Assembly: GCF_014764505.1 (NCBI RefSeq) | Contig: NZ_JACXWX010000008.1 | Location: 167,723-231,722 of the forward strand | From: Phormidium tenue FACHB-886 | GTDB lineage: Bacteria > Cyanobacteriota > Cyanobacteriia > Elainellales > Elainellaceae | Direction: 5' to 3' | Length of the DNA stretch: 64,000 nt | Part shown: one piece after another, positions 27,575 to 36,564 of the stretch | Layout: every line of letters starts with the position of its first letter | How positions within the stretch are numbered: the stretch's first letter is position 1 | Notes under the pieces: generated by a model | What the model was told of the DNA's origin: nothing | Seen by the model: the letters and a program-made list of their open reading frames with translations, nothing else | Database searches by the model: none | Made by a program: the position numbers and the translations under genes

Positions 27575-28753
27575 ATGAAAGCTGCCTGGTATACCGAGTT
27601 AGGCAAAGCTGCAGATGTTTTGACCGTGGGTGAGATCGATCGCCCCAATCCGCAAGCGGGCGAAGTGCTGGTCAGAGTTCATACGTCTGGCATCAATCCC
27701 TCTGATGTCAAGCAGCGAAGCGGCTGGGGTGGGCTAAAGATGCGCTACCCGCGTGTGATTCCTCACAATGATGGTGCAGGTGTGATTGAGGCGGTTGGTG
27801 CAGGCGTCGATCCAGCGCATGTGGGAGAACGGGTTTGGATTTATGAGGCAACGTTGCGAAGCGGCGTTGGCACGGCAGCAGAATATGTGGCAGTGCCCAG
27901 CGAGAATGCAATTGCTCTGCCTGACAGTACAAGTTTTGCGGAAGGGGCTTGTTTGGGTGTACCCGCGATGACGGCGCACCATACGCTGTTTAAAGATGGT
28001 GCAGTGGCTGGCAAAACTGTTCTGGTGGCAGGCGGAGCCGGAGCCGTGGGTTACTATGCGATTCAGCTTGCAAAATGGGGTGGCGCAACCGTGATCACGA
28101 CCGTTAGCTCTGCCGAGAAAGGCGCAATCGCCCAAACTGCCACAGCCGATCACATCATCAACTACAAACAAGAAAACGTAGTAGAACGAATTCGAGAGAT
28201 CACAGGACAGAAAGCTGGGATCGATCGCGTGATTGAAGTAGATTTTGCTGCGAACCTGGAAACCAACCTGGCAGTTCTTAAAGTAGATGGCGTGATTGCT
28301 ACTTATGCGTCTGATTTCAACCCCACACCCTCTGTCCCGATCTACTCGCTGATGTATAAAAATCTAACGGTTCACACGGTGCTGGTCTACGCTATGTCAA
28401 AAGCAGCCCATCAACAGGCAGCAGTCGACATCACGGCTTGCCTCAATGCAAACAAACTCAAACATGCGATCGCCCAACGGTTTTCGCTGGATGAAATTGC
28501 CCAAGCGCACGACCTTCAGGAAAGCGGCAAGGCGGTGGGCAATTTGGTGATTAATCTGGTTTCACCCACCAAGGCGTGCCCCTCACAGCTCCCGCTTCTT
28601 GCGCGTCACATGCAGCGAATCCTGCCAGGGCTGAAATTTATCGGTGGTATCTTTCACGTAGATCTTGACCCGCACTGCCCCATAGCGATCGCGCAGCACG
28701 CCTTCCAGCCGTTCGCCAATCAGATAAGCCATACTCATAAACTCTGGATGTAG
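27575..28753 (+). CDS. NADPH:quinone reductase-like zinc-independent MDR protein with C-terminal extension
   Basis: The first 325 or so residues are a quinone-oxidoreductase-type medium-chain dehydrogenase: HTSGINPSDVKQRSG, PRVIPHNDGAGVIEAVG, the NADPH site VLVAGGAGAVGYYAIQLA (about residue 150) and the end HDLQESGKAVGNLVINL, where relatives stop. The frame continues for about 65 residues that are the antisense of the end of the convergent CDF gene (28583-28753, 171 bases), with low-complexity His/Pro content. I infer a lost stop codon. The gene begins four bases after the SDR stop, with GGAGCGG upstream, and belongs to the TetR-controlled operon. Confidence 0.85.
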   Translation: MKAAWYTELGKAADVLTVGEIDRPNPQAGEVLVRVHTSGINPSDVKQRSGWGGLKMRYPRVIPHNDGAGVIEAVGAGVDPAHVGERVWIYEATLRSGVGTAAEYVAVPSENAIALPDSTSFAEGACLGVPAMTAHHTLFKDGAVAGKTVLVAGGAGAVGYYAIQLAKWGGATVITTVSSAEKGAIAQTATADHIINYKQENVVERIREITGQKAGIDRVIEVDFAANLETNLAVLKVDGVIATYASDFNPTPSVPIYSLMYKNLTVHTVLVYAMSKAAHQQAAVDITACLNANKLKHAIAQRFSLDEIAQAHDLQESGKAVGNLVINLVSPTKACPSQLPLLARHMQRILPGLKFIGGIFHVDLDPHCPIAIAQHAFQPFANQISHTHKLWM

Positions 28754-29536
28754 CCGCAGATACATCTGAATAAACACCTGCCGCCCCAACACACCCTGCG
28801 ATCGAATCCGGTCGCAGGCTGAAACTCCTTCCATCTTTAAGGCAAGCTGAGTCAGGCTCTCTGGAGCGATCGCCATCTGATACATCATTGAGGGCAGTTG
28901 CTTATCTAAAATGCGCCAAAGGCTTGGAGCTAGCATCACCACCAAGCCAATTGTCATCAATGGATCTAGCCAGCCATAGCCCTGTGCAACGCCCACCAAG
29001 CCCGCCAGCAGCACCAGCGTCAGCCAAAGATCCTGCAGAATGTGGCTGGCGCTGTAGTGCAGTATCGGGTTCCCCAACACTCTAGATTCGTAGCGCTCAA
29101 ACAGCACCCCACACACCTGCACCGCAATCACGATCGCCAGCAGCAGCACCAGCGACAGATTAACCCGCAGCGGCAGTACTGTTGGATCGATCCAAGCCTG
29201 CTGGAGCGACAAAAGACCAAGCGCCAACAGCGTCAAGCCTACAAATCCCAAAAACGCAGTCAACAGCAGCACAGCCGCTGTATGCCGTTTGCGGTGCGTT
29301 CGCAGCGCTCGCAGGCGGGGTTCTGAGCTAGGAATTTCCCGTAGCCTTGCCGTGGCGGTGATACTCATGCCAATGCTGAAGCAGTCTAGCAATGTGTGTA
29401 AGAAATCTGCTAAGAGGCTTAGCGATCGACTTGTCCAGCTAGCCCACAGCTTCACTGCCAGCACCAGCAGTGTTAACCACAACGTAGCAAATAAAACTTG
29501 ATAGCTTGCGCGGTAGCGGCTTTCTACGTGTTCCAT
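28583..29536 (-). CDS. Cation diffusion facilitator family transporter
   Basis: A CDF transporter of about 317 residues with six predicted membrane helices. The family metal-site motif is clear: SLLADFLHTLLDCFSIG (helix II, HxxxD) and HYSASHILQDLWLTLVLL (helix V, HxxxD), followed by a cytoplasmic domain with LRLHPEFMSMAYLIGERLEGVLRDRYGAV. It exports divalent cations such as zinc, cobalt or manganese in exchange for protons; the HxxxD pair favours Zn/Co-type, but this is inference. ATG 29536 gives MEHVESRYRASYQVLF; a longer start at 29584 is less likely. Its 3' end overlaps the quinone-reductase extension by 171 bases. Confidence 0.85.
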   Translation of the reverse strand: MEHVESRYRASYQVLFATLWLTLLVLAVKLWASWTSRSLSLLADFLHTLLDCFSIGMSITATARLREIPSSEPRLRALRTHRKRHTAAVLLLTAFLGFVGLTLLALGLLSLQQAWIDPTVLPLRVNLSLVLLLAIVIAVQVCGVLFERYESRVLGNPILHYSASHILQDLWLTLVLLAGLVGVAQGYGWLDPLMTIGLVVMLAPSLWRILDKQLPSMMYQMAIAPESLTQLALKMEGVSACDRIRSQGVLGRQVFIQMYLRLHPEFMSMAYLIGERLEGVLRDRYGAVRVKIYVKDTTDKFQPWQDSLHVTRKKREL

Positions 29537-29560
29537 GGGGCAGAGGCTAGCATAGGAGCG

Positions 29561-29625
29561 GCATTGAAGCTTAGGGGGCTTCACCCCCGACCGCTACAAC
29601 ACTCCGTGCGGCTCCCCGCGTAAAA
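29561..29625. other. GC-rich double-hairpin element
   Basis: GGGGG (29574-29578) pairs with CCCCC (29584-29588) around CTTCA. A second GCGG-GGAG-CCGC hairpin (minus strand) lies near 29608-29620. It sits between the CysA-type and CDF genes, both leftward. It may be the terminator of the upstream gene or the remnant of a mobile element; I cannot decide. Confidence 0.35.
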
Positions 29626-29705
29626 TCTGTGCCTCTTCAATTCTTCCGCAGCCAGAAGGATTGCGATACAAGTGTTTTTCAAAAGTAGAAACCTTGCTGA
29701 AGCCG

Positions 29706-30731
29706 TTAAATCGAGTAGTAGAGCGGAAACGCCTTCGCCTCTTTAGGGCGGACATAGACACGCTGCTGGGGCTGGATTTTTAGCTCGTCGTAGCGATCGC
29801 GTGTCAAATGCGCTGTCACCACTTGCCCATCATCCAGCCCTAGCTCTGCCTGAATTTCCCAGCCCAAGTGAATCAGCCGATTCACCCGCGCGGGTACGGT
29901 GTTGCTGGTGGGCTGAGTTTCGATCACCACATCCTGTGGGCGCAGAAAGACTTCGGGATGAGGCGAATCAAAGCCATTCCCCTGGAAAATTTTGGAGCTG
30001 CTCGGTAATACATTCACAGGGCCAATGAAGCTCATGACGAAGGGACTGGCAGGGTGGTCGTAGATTTCAGCAGTCGTGCCCACCTGCTCCACTTTTCCCT
30101 GGTTCATGACCACGATTTCATCTGCAACTTCCATCGCTTCTTCCTGGTCATGCGTCACAAACACAGTCGTCACATGCACTTCATCATGCAGACGGCGCAG
30201 CCAAACCCGCAGATCCTTGCGAACTTTGGCATCTAGCGCCCCGAACGGTTCATCGAGCAACAGCACCTTCGGCTCTACAGCTAGCGCTCTGGCAAGGGCA
30301 ACCCGCTGCCGCTGCCCCCCGGAAAGCTGAGAGGGATAACGATCGCCCAACCCGCCTAGCTGCACCAGCTCCAGCAGCTCTTCAACCCGCGCCCGGATTT
30401 TTCGTTTAGGAGTTTTGTTGATCTCCAGCCCAAACGCAATGTTTTTCCGGACGGTTAAATGCTTAAACAGCGCATAGTGCTGAAACACAAAGCCAATGTT
30501 GCGTTCCTGTACGCTCTGGTAGGTGGCATCCCGTCCTGTGAGCAAAATTCTGCCAGCGTCGGGGATCTCTAGCCCCGAAATCAGCCTCAGCAAGGTCGAT
30601 TTTCCAGAGCCAGACGGCCCTAACAGCGCCACCAAGGAGCCTGTCTCAATCTCCAGGCTCACCTGCTCAACCGCCTGAAAATCACCAAATCGCTTAGAAA
30701 CGTTTTCGACAACAATGCCCACGGTAGACAC
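29706..30731 (-). CDS. cysA: Sulfate/thiosulfate ABC transporter ATPase (CysA-like)
   Basis: An ATPase of 341 residues with Walker [10 protein letters not shown], the family-typical [22 protein letters not shown] (Q loop), signature [16 protein letters not shown], Walker [21 protein letters not shown], and switch [12 protein letters not shown]. The stretch [13 protein letters not shown] followed by a TOBE-like domain ([11 protein letters not shown] ... [10 protein letters not shown]) is characteristic of CysA. It would drive sulfate uptake together with CysT, CysW and a binding protein, none of which is in this window. Sulfate supply would feed the PAPS-dependent sulfotransferase, though no link is shown. 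Molybdate or phosphonate specificity is less likely. Confidence 0.85.
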   Translation of the reverse strand: MSTVGIVVENVSKRFGDFQAVEQVSLEIETGSLVALLGPSGSGKSTLLRLISGLEIPDAGRILLTGRDATYQSVQERNIGFVFQHYALFKHLTVRKNIAFGLEINKTPKRKIRARVEELLELVQLGGLGDRYPSQLSGGQRQRVALARALAVEPKVLLLDEPFGALDAKVRKDLRVWLRRLHDEVHVTTVFVTHDQEEAMEVADEIVVMNQGKVEQVGTTAEIYDHPASPFVMSFIGPVNVLPSSSKIFQGNGFDSPHPEVFLRPQDVVIETQPTSNTVPARVNRLIHLGWEIQAELGLDDGQVVTAHLTRDRYDELKIQPQQRVYVRPKEAKAFPLYYSI

Positions 30732-30941
30732 CTCAGATAGGGGAACAGAATTGGGAAGGGAGAGCGCTGTGAATCCCCAGTTTATCTCTGTAGTTTTTGC
30801 AGTTTTACCACGATTCGCGATCGCTTTAAAGGGACACAGCTAGACAGAGCCGCAGTCAGAAGAAGCAGCCGGATTCCTGCTATGCCCCATCCCCTACTTC
30901 TTCCTGTATCATGCTTTTCATCCCAGCAATCCCATCGAACC

Positions 30942-31478
30942 ATGTCAGATTTACACATATCCTGGACAGATTACCACTACAAGATTGAGCAGCTCGCCGT
31001 CAAAATTCACGAGTCAGGCTGGGAATTTAACCAGATTATTTGTCTGGCGCGGGGTGGATTGCGGGTAGGTGATCTATTGTCTCGCATATTTGATTTGCCC
31101 TTGGCAATTTTGGCAACGGCTTCTTACCGAGGGTCAGGTGGGCGATCGCGCGGCAACATTGTGTTTTCTAGAGATTTAACGATGACGACACCGGGGCTGG
31201 ACAGTCATGTGCTGCTGGTGGATGATTTGGTAGATTCGGGCGTGAGCCTGCAAAAGTCGCTGGCATGGCTCGATCGCTACTACGGCTTCTACATTGAAGA
31301 GATTCGGACGGGCGTTTTGTGGTACAAATCCTGTTCAACTATTGCGCCAGACTATTACATTGATTACTTAGCCGACAATCCCTGGATTCATCAGCCTTTC
31401 GATACTTACGAAAAAACGACGATCGAGGAGATGGCAAAAGCGCACGCCGCCGGAACCACTAAGCCAGTCTCCACCTAA
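30942..31478 (+). CDS. Phosphoribosyltransferase domain protein
   Basis: This 178-residue protein has the PRTase fold: QIICLARGGLRVGDLLSRIF near the N-terminus and the PRPP loop HVLLVDDLVDSGVSLQKSL (about residue 88). It resembles the xanthine/guanine-type Gpt-like phosphoribosyltransferases that are common as single-domain proteins in cyanobacteria. It probably salvages a purine base, but the base is uncertain. The ATG at 30942 is preferred over 30882 because the protein then begins MSDLHISWTDYHYKIEQLA, as expected for a compact domain. Confidence 0.85.
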   Translation: MSDLHISWTDYHYKIEQLAVKIHESGWEFNQIICLARGGLRVGDLLSRIFDLPLAILATASYRGSGGRSRGNIVFSRDLTMTTPGLDSHVLLVDDLVDSGVSLQKSLAWLDRYYGFYIEEIRTGVLWYKSCSTIAPDYYIDYLADNPWIHQPFDTYEKTTIEEMAKAHAAGTTKPVST

Positions 31479-31547
31479 ATTTCTCCTGCCTTCAGCAGAA
31501 ATCTGCTGTTCCTCTGCTCTCTCCAGTAAGCTTACCCTTCCTTCCGC

Positions 31548-32012
31548 ATGTCCCCTTCTCTTTTATTTGATTTAACCAATCTCTATGTTTTGCCGTTTTG
31601 GGTGCTGATGATTTTGCTGCCCAACTGGGGCTGGACGCGCAAGGTGATGGGGTCGCTGCTGCCCTTAGTGCCGCTGGCGATCGCTTACCTGTATCTGTTT
31701 GCGGGAAGTCTCGACCCAGACTCAGCCCAAGCCTTTGCCAACCCAACTCTGACCGATCTGGCGCGCCTATTTGCCAATGAAACCGTAATGGCGACAGGCT
31801 GGACGCACTTTTTGGTGATGGATTTGTTTGTAGGTCGCTGGATTTATTGGGAAGGGCAGCGATCGGGCGTTTGGACGGTGCATTCTTTGGTGATGTGTTT
31901 GTTTGCGGGCCCGCTGGGGCTGCTGTCGCATATTGTGACGCAGGCGATCACACAGCGTTTTTTTGCGCGTCCTCAGGCTGATTCGGCAGAGAGCGACAAG
32001 AGTCTCGCTTAA
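31548..32012 (+). CDS. ABA4-like (DUF4281) membrane protein
   Basis: This 154-residue protein has four predicted membrane segments and the motifs of the ABA4 family: FDLTNLYVLPFWVLMILLP, WTHFLVMDLFVGRWIY and LCLFAGPLGLLSH-type (VMCLFAGPLGLLSHIV). In plants ABA4 is required for neoxanthin formation; cyanobacterial homologues have been connected to carotenoid chemistry or handling. The role here is inferred only from the family. It lies 11 bases before the DNA methyltransferase gene on the same strand, so the two are probably co-transcribed despite unrelated functions. Confidence 0.8.
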   Translation: MSPSLLFDLTNLYVLPFWVLMILLPNWGWTRKVMGSLLPLVPLAIAYLYLFAGSLDPDSAQAFANPTLTDLARLFANETVMATGWTHFLVMDLFVGRWIYWEGQRSGVWTVHSLVMCLFAGPLGLLSHIVTQAITQRFFARPQADSAESDKSLA

Positions 32013-32023
32013 CAAAAAGCCGA

Positions 32024-32962
32024 ATGAAGCAAGAAAAACCGCGAGCGCCCAAAAATCGGACGTTGACGCTATCTCCCGAAGAGCTGCAGTCCTATCAGCA
32101 AAAGCTGCTGACCCTCACCCATGCGGTGGCTCCAGCACAGCTGCACGACAAAACGATTCATCAGGACTTGTTCGAGATCCTCGACTGGCTCCCTGCAGGT
32201 TTTGTCGATCTGCTGTTCATCGACCCGCCCTATAACCTGACCAAATCTTTTGGGGCAGAACGGTTTCAGGGGCGATCGCTGCCTGCCTACCAAACCTGGC
32301 TAGAGTCCTGGTTGCCGCGTTTGCTGAAGGTGCTAAAGCCCACCGCTTCTGTCTACATTTGCGGCGATTGGCGATCGGCAGCGGCGATCCAACTGGTGGC
32401 AGAACAGTATCTCATCGTTCGCAACTGCATCACCTGGGAGCGCGAAAAAGGCAGAGGTGCAAAGGCAAACTGGAAAAACTGCGCTGAAAACATCTGGTTT
32501 TGCACGGCATCCGATCGCTACACCTTTAACCTGGATGCTGTGAAGTTGAAGCGGCGCGTGATCGCCCCCTACACCGACTTGAACGGCAACCCCAAAGACT
32601 GGCAAAAAACAACCGAGGGAAACTATCGCCTCACTCATCCCTCCAATCTATGGACAGATATCACCGTGCCGTTCTGGTCGATGCCAGAAAACACCGACCA
32701 CCCAACCCAAAAGCCAGAGAAGCTACTAGCCAAATTGATCCTGGCAAGCTCTAATCCCAGCGATCTGATATTTGATCCATTTTTAGGCTCGGGAACGACC
32801 TCAGTAGTGGCAAAGAAAACCGATCGCCACTATGTGGGTGTTGAGGTCGATCCGATCTACTGCTGCATCACCGAAAAGCGATTGGCAATGGCTGAGAATG
32901 ATCGCAGCATCCAGGGCTATGCGGATGGCGTGTTTTGGGAGCGCAACGCAATTAAAGGGTAG
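32024..32962 (+). CDS. Solitary DNA methyltransferase (beta-type, N6-A or N4-C)
   Basis: A 312-residue site-specific methyltransferase. The catalytic motif DPPYNL (about residue 67) comes before the SAM-binding motif DPFLGSGTTSVVAKK (about 250), the motif order of beta-class amino-methyltransferases. HPTQKPEKLLAKLI precedes the SAM motif, as usual. The DPPY form allows N6-adenine or N4-cytosine methylation. No restriction endonuclease lies nearby, so it looks like an orphan enzyme. Cyanobacteria carry conserved solitary methyltransferases (for example GATC, GGCC and CGATCG types); which one this is cannot be told without alignment. Confidence 0.88.
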   Translation: MKQEKPRAPKNRTLTLSPEELQSYQQKLLTLTHAVAPAQLHDKTIHQDLFEILDWLPAGFVDLLFIDPPYNLTKSFGAERFQGRSLPAYQTWLESWLPRLLKVLKPTASVYICGDWRSAAAIQLVAEQYLIVRNCITWEREKGRGAKANWKNCAENIWFCTASDRYTFNLDAVKLKRRVIAPYTDLNGNPKDWQKTTEGNYRLTHPSNLWTDITVPFWSMPENTDHPTQKPEKLLAKLILASSNPSDLIFDPFLGSGTTSVVAKKTDRHYVGVEVDPIYCCITEKRLAMAENDRSIQGYADGVFWERNAIKG

Positions 32963-33005
32963 GCTCCCAAGTGCCTTAGAATATTTCAAACCCTAAAAGT
33001 TTCTT

Positions 33006-35135
33006 ATGAACAGGCGTATCTTGTTCATTTTTTGCTACTCATGGTTTGGCCTTTATTCTTCCCTCGTGCTCCTACCCATGCCCGATCGCTTCTCCGACAT
33101 CAGTACCCACTGGGCAAAAGCCTGCATCCTGAAGCTGGCTGAACTAAAGATCATCAACGGCTTCCCCAATGGCGAATTTCGCCCGGATGCTGTGCTGACT
33201 CGCGCCGAGTTTGCTACTTTGATGGACGCAGCGTTTCCAAACTTGCCACTCGTGCGGGAAGCCGTTTACTTCCCAGATGTGCCACAAACGCATTGGGCCC
33301 ATAACGCTGTGAAGTGGGGCTATGAGCGGGGGTTGTTTTCGGGCTATCCGGAGGGATATTTTCAGCCGAGCACCCCGATCCCTCGGATGCAGGTGCTGGT
33401 GGTGCTGGCGACAGCGTTAAGACTGCCGAAGCCGGACAGAATTAACGAAACGCTGACGTTGTATTTTGATGACGCTGCCGAAATTCCCGACTGGACGCGC
33501 TGGTCGATCGCCGCTGCCACGCTAGACAATCGCATTGTCAACTATCCAGATGTGCGCCGCTTTCGCCCAACGCTGAACGCAACCCGAGGGGAAGTTGCAG
33601 CGCTGCTGAGCGCAGCCTTAAATCTGGTGGAGGCGATCCCACGCCAGTATGCGACCTGGAATTTGGGCATCTACGACATCAAAGACAGCCTGACTGTGCC
33701 GTTCGAGCGGTGGAAGGGTTGCGCTCGCCTGCTGCGCGATATCCAGGTGATTTTGACCGACTTTCGGCTCTATCCTGGCACGCCGATCGACGGTCGCTAT
33801 AGCTGGCAGACGCAACAGGCACTAGAGCAGTTCTGCGCCTTTTATGGGCTAAACGCGATGGCTGTGGGAGCCTTCGATGCCAAATTTGCCTGGTCGCTGA
33901 TTAACGCTAGTTCGGTAGACTTCATTCTGGCAAATTCCAAAGATCGACAGAAGATATTTAATGACTATCTAGCGCAGGAAGCAGGCTTTGATGCGGCCGG
34001 GCTGGCATTTCTCGATCGCGGCTATGAAACCTCTGCTTACGCCGGAGACATTCCCAAGTTTCCCGATCGCCTCACCCAGAAGCCCGACGGCACCAGGGTA
34101 GTTTCTTTGGGAGCCTCGGCAGTTCAAGCTGGAACCAACGCTGTTGTTACATTTAACCTTTACCCAGCCAGGGGTGAAAAACCGCCGATTGACGGGATTG
34201 GGCTGGATTTTCTGCATCCAGATATTCTGCAGGCCTGCGTCTGTGTGGGCAGCTTTGTAGACGGGATGATTCGGGCGCGTTGGTTTGGCAGGGATGCCCT
34301 CAAGCCTGCCCAGCTCTGGAGTACCACTAAGTTTCTGCCGCTGCTGAATGTGGTTTGTCGGGCGAATGCTGCGGATGCCAATGCGCTCGTGAAGGATTGT
34401 TTGATTTGCCCAACGGATACCAAAAATGGCTACGGTTTTTATGATCTAGCAGCGGGGTTGGTTAACTACCACAGCCCGCTCGGCTCGTCTAACGCGATCG
34501 CCGCTACCTTCAAGCAGTTCTCCACGCCCGGAGAGCTGGAAGCCTGGGTGCAAAGAATAACCGGCAACTACAGCACCCAGTTTCAAGGACGCTACGGTGA
34601 ACCGCCAACAATCGAGCTTCCCGATCTGTGGAGTCAGCCGTTTGGCAAAGCGTTGCTCAAACCACCCCGTCCCAGCCACAGCGGCAACAATCTGCTGTCA
34701 ACCTACGACCTGACTCGCTTTATATCACTGCTGGGCTGGCACAATCACTTGGCACCGGGGGCACAGCTACCTGCTCGCTGGAGCAATTTAGAAACGGTGG
34801 TGCGGGCGATGGCGCTTGATACGGCGCGCTATGTAGATGTGGCGATCGACAAGCTGGGGCTGGCATCTGCGATCGCGGCTCCGGTGATTCTCTCGAAGCT
34901 AGGCTTTGGGCGTAGCGAGGCACGCGATCGAACGGAGCTTGCGTATGTGGCGTTTGTGCAGTTTCTCGATCAGCGCGTTAAAAATAAACCTGCAATCCTG
35001 AGAACTGTGAGCCTAGCGCTGTTGGGAGCTAGCGCCAAGGGAGATGCGAATGAAGAAGCCCGTCAGCTGGATGCCCGCATGGCAGCAGAGGTGACAGAAC
35101 TTTTGCGACAGGTGGTGGCACAAGAATTGGTTTAG
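33006..35135 (+). CDS. SLH-domain protein with peptidoglycan-binding and serine-hydrolase-like domains
   Basis: A protein of 709 residues. Residues 1-25 are hydrophobic, possibly a signal. Three SLH units follow (FSDISTHWAKACILKLAELKIINGFPNGEFRPD; FPDVPQTHWAHNAVKWGYERGLFSGYPEG; DDAAEIPDWTRWSIAAATLDNRIVNYPD), which attach proteins to cell-wall polymers. A peptidoglycan-binding-like helical module (DGRYSWQTQQALEQFCAFYGL, about 260-290) comes next. The C-terminal half has SxxK in LWSTTKFLPLL (about 440) and a later SSN, recalling serine beta-lactamase or penicillin-binding folds; a KTG-like motif is not obvious. Probable surface enzyme acting on the wall. No ribosome site is visible, and an ATG at 33078 is an alternative start. 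Confidence 0.75.
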   Translation: MNRRILFIFCYSWFGLYSSLVLLPMPDRFSDISTHWAKACILKLAELKIINGFPNGEFRPDAVLTRAEFATLMDAAFPNLPLVREAVYFPDVPQTHWAHNAVKWGYERGLFSGYPEGYFQPSTPIPRMQVLVVLATALRLPKPDRINETLTLYFDDAAEIPDWTRWSIAAATLDNRIVNYPDVRRFRPTLNATRGEVAALLSAALNLVEAIPRQYATWNLGIYDIKDSLTVPFERWKGCARLLRDIQVILTDFRLYPGTPIDGRYSWQTQQALEQFCAFYGLNAMAVGAFDAKFAWSLINASSVDFILANSKDRQKIFNDYLAQEAGFDAAGLAFLDRGYETSAYAGDIPKFPDRLTQKPDGTRVVSLGASAVQAGTNAVVTFNLYPARGEKPPIDGIGLDFLHPDILQACVCVGSFVDGMIRARWFGRDALKPAQLWSTTKFLPLLNVVCRANAADANALVKDCLICPTDTKNGYGFYDLAAGLVNYHSPLGSSNAIAATFKQFSTPGELEAWVQRITGNYSTQFQGRYGEPPTIELPDLWSQPFGKALLKPPRPSHSGNNLLSTYDLTRFISLLGWHNHLAPGAQLPARWSNLETVVRAMALDTARYVDVAIDKLGLASAIAAPVILSKLGFGRSEARDRTELAYVAFVQFLDQRVKNKPAILRTVSLALLGASAKGDANEEARQLDARMAAEVTELLRQVVAQELV

Positions 35136-35184
35136 GTACGTAGCGGTCTATAATCTGTTCAGTCTGGCGTAGCGGCAGGTGACT

Positions 35185-35532
35185 ATGCAGAACACTCGTC
35201 TAAATATCCTGGTTGATGGGCTGGTGGGGCAATTTAGCCGCTGGCTACAAAACCCCTGGCGGCGACTTTCAGTGCTGCTCATCAGCCTCCTGGGCGGAAA
35301 TTTTCTGGCAACCACGGTGTCCACCGTCGCCGGACAAAAAGCCGATATCGATGTAGTGGTTGCGGGACTGCTGGTATTAATCACAGAACTGGTGAGCTGG
35401 CTGATGTATCGATTCGATCGCCGTCGTCCCCGCCAAGACGAACCCAACCCCCTGATTTTTGAGTTGCTCAACGGAGTCAAGCTAGGGCTGACGTATGGCT
35501 TGTTTGTAGAAGCCTTTAAGCTGGGTAGCTAA
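35185..35532 (+). CDS. ycf20: Ycf20-like (DUF565) protein
   Basis: A 115-residue protein starting MQNTRLNILVDGLVGQF, with NPWRRLSVLLISLLGGNFLATTVSTVAGQKADIDVVVAGLLVLITEL, which matches the conserved core of Ycf20, a protein encoded in cyanobacteria and algal plastids. Plant homologues have been associated with thermal dissipation of light energy; the biochemical function is unknown. Two or three membrane segments are predicted. A GTG at 35179 is in frame upstream; the ATG at 35185 gives the usual N-terminus. Confidence 0.85.
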   Translation: MQNTRLNILVDGLVGQFSRWLQNPWRRLSVLLISLLGGNFLATTVSTVAGQKADIDVVVAGLLVLITELVSWLMYRFDRRRPRQDEPNPLIFELLNGVKLGLTYGLFVEAFKLGS

Positions 35533-35555
35533 ACGTCAGCCCCAGCCGCAATCCA

Positions 35556-36278
35556 CTATTGCCTATACCACTGGTTTCTCCAGGTTCGCATTTGGTTGAT
35601 TTCTTCCTGCTGCAGCCCCAAAATGCTCTGAGATAAGCGTCTGATTTCGGGACGATCGCTTTTCTGGAGAGCTTCCCCTGCCATTGCCACTGCGCCTTCG
35701 TGATGTGGAACCATGCCATTAATAAAGCGCAGGTCAAATTCATCATCGGCAGCACCCAGATCGATGTTCATCATCATCACATCCCGCATCTGGCTCGACA
35801 TGGGTAACGTCTGCTGCTTCTCAGCAATGTACATCACAGGTTCTGCTTCAGCATTCGGATACCAATTCTCCCGCCAGCGCTGCATGCGGGCGATCTCTCG
35901 CCCTTGCACTCGAATCATTTGCCGGGCCAACTGCCGGACATTAAGCCGATCGGATTTCTCAAGCGCTTCTTCTGCCATTCTGACAGCGCCTTGATGGTGC
36001 AAAATCATCGCATCCAGAAATCGCAAATCAAAGGTTTCGTCTACAGGACCCAGGCTCATAGAGCCATGATCCATCTCAGCATTCATCCCAGGCGATGAAT
36101 GCTCACCCGGTGCGGCACGATCCATTCCAGGCATCGAGTGATCCATGCTGGGCGCTGCATGATCTGCACCGGGTGCTGAATGATCCATCCCAGGCATTGA
36201 ATAAGCGATCCTGGGCAAAGACAGTAGAAACAATGTGCTGGAGAGCGTCAGCGAAATTAAGCTTCTACTTGATTTCAT
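35556..36278 (-). CDS. Tandem DUF305 protein with Met/His-rich leader
   Basis: A 240-residue exported protein: a signal peptide (LISLTLSSTLFLLSLPRIAYS), then about five heptads of the form MPGMDHS/APGADHA rich in Met, His and Asp (residues 28-65), then two DUF305 units. Each unit has FDLRF-(L/I)-x-x-M-(I/V)-x-HHxGAVxMAxEAL and ends with RMQRWRENWY or QMRTWRNQWY, so an internal duplication is clear. DUF305 proteins are ferritin-like helical bundles often found with copper or silver resistance genes; metal binding by the Met/His leader is an inference. The DUF411 protein at 61795 is also a copper-linked family, but it is distant. Confidence 0.85.
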   Translation of the reverse strand: MKSSRSLISLTLSSTLFLLSLPRIAYSMPGMDHSAPGADHAAPSMDHSMPGMDRAAPGEHSSPGMNAEMDHGSMSLGPVDETFDLRFLDAMILHHQGAVRMAEEALEKSDRLNVRQLARQMIRVQGREIARMQRWRENWYPNAEAEPVMYIAEKQQTLPMSSQMRDVMMMNIDLGAADDEFDLRFINGMVPHHEGAVAMAGEALQKSDRPEIRRLSQSILGLQQEEINQMRTWRNQWYRQ

Positions 36279-36360
36279 AGTGCTGTCTGAACGGCAAAAA
36301 CTACACTCACTAAATCTGCCTCAGAGAAGCAAATCCGGAAAAACATCTGGAGTGGGGCAT

Positions 36361-36395
36361 TATGGAGAACGTTTTCCCTAATAACGTTCTCCATA
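36361..36395. promoter_or_regulatory. Perfect 13-base inverted repeat upstream of DUF305 gene
   Basis: Arms at 36361-36373 and 36383-36395 match exactly, about 83-117 bases before the DUF305 start. It has no T-run and both flanking genes point away, so an operator is likelier than a terminator. Confidence 0.5.
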
Positions 36396-36564
36396 AAGCG
36401 GATATTCTTGCTGAACAGCTTCTGTAGGCTCTAGCTTCTGCAGCCTCTAGCTCCTACTGTCGTAACTTCTCTTGATGCGTCCTGATCGCTGCATTAATCT
36501 CCCTCCGAGACCGTTATGTACAGCGATCGTCCCATTTGGGCTATGTAACAAAAGTCGCAGCTAT

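Noticed and set aside
29561..29625. Group II intron or IS end
   Set aside because: The GC-rich hairpins suggested it, but no reverse transcriptase, transposase, domain V sequence or target duplication is present.
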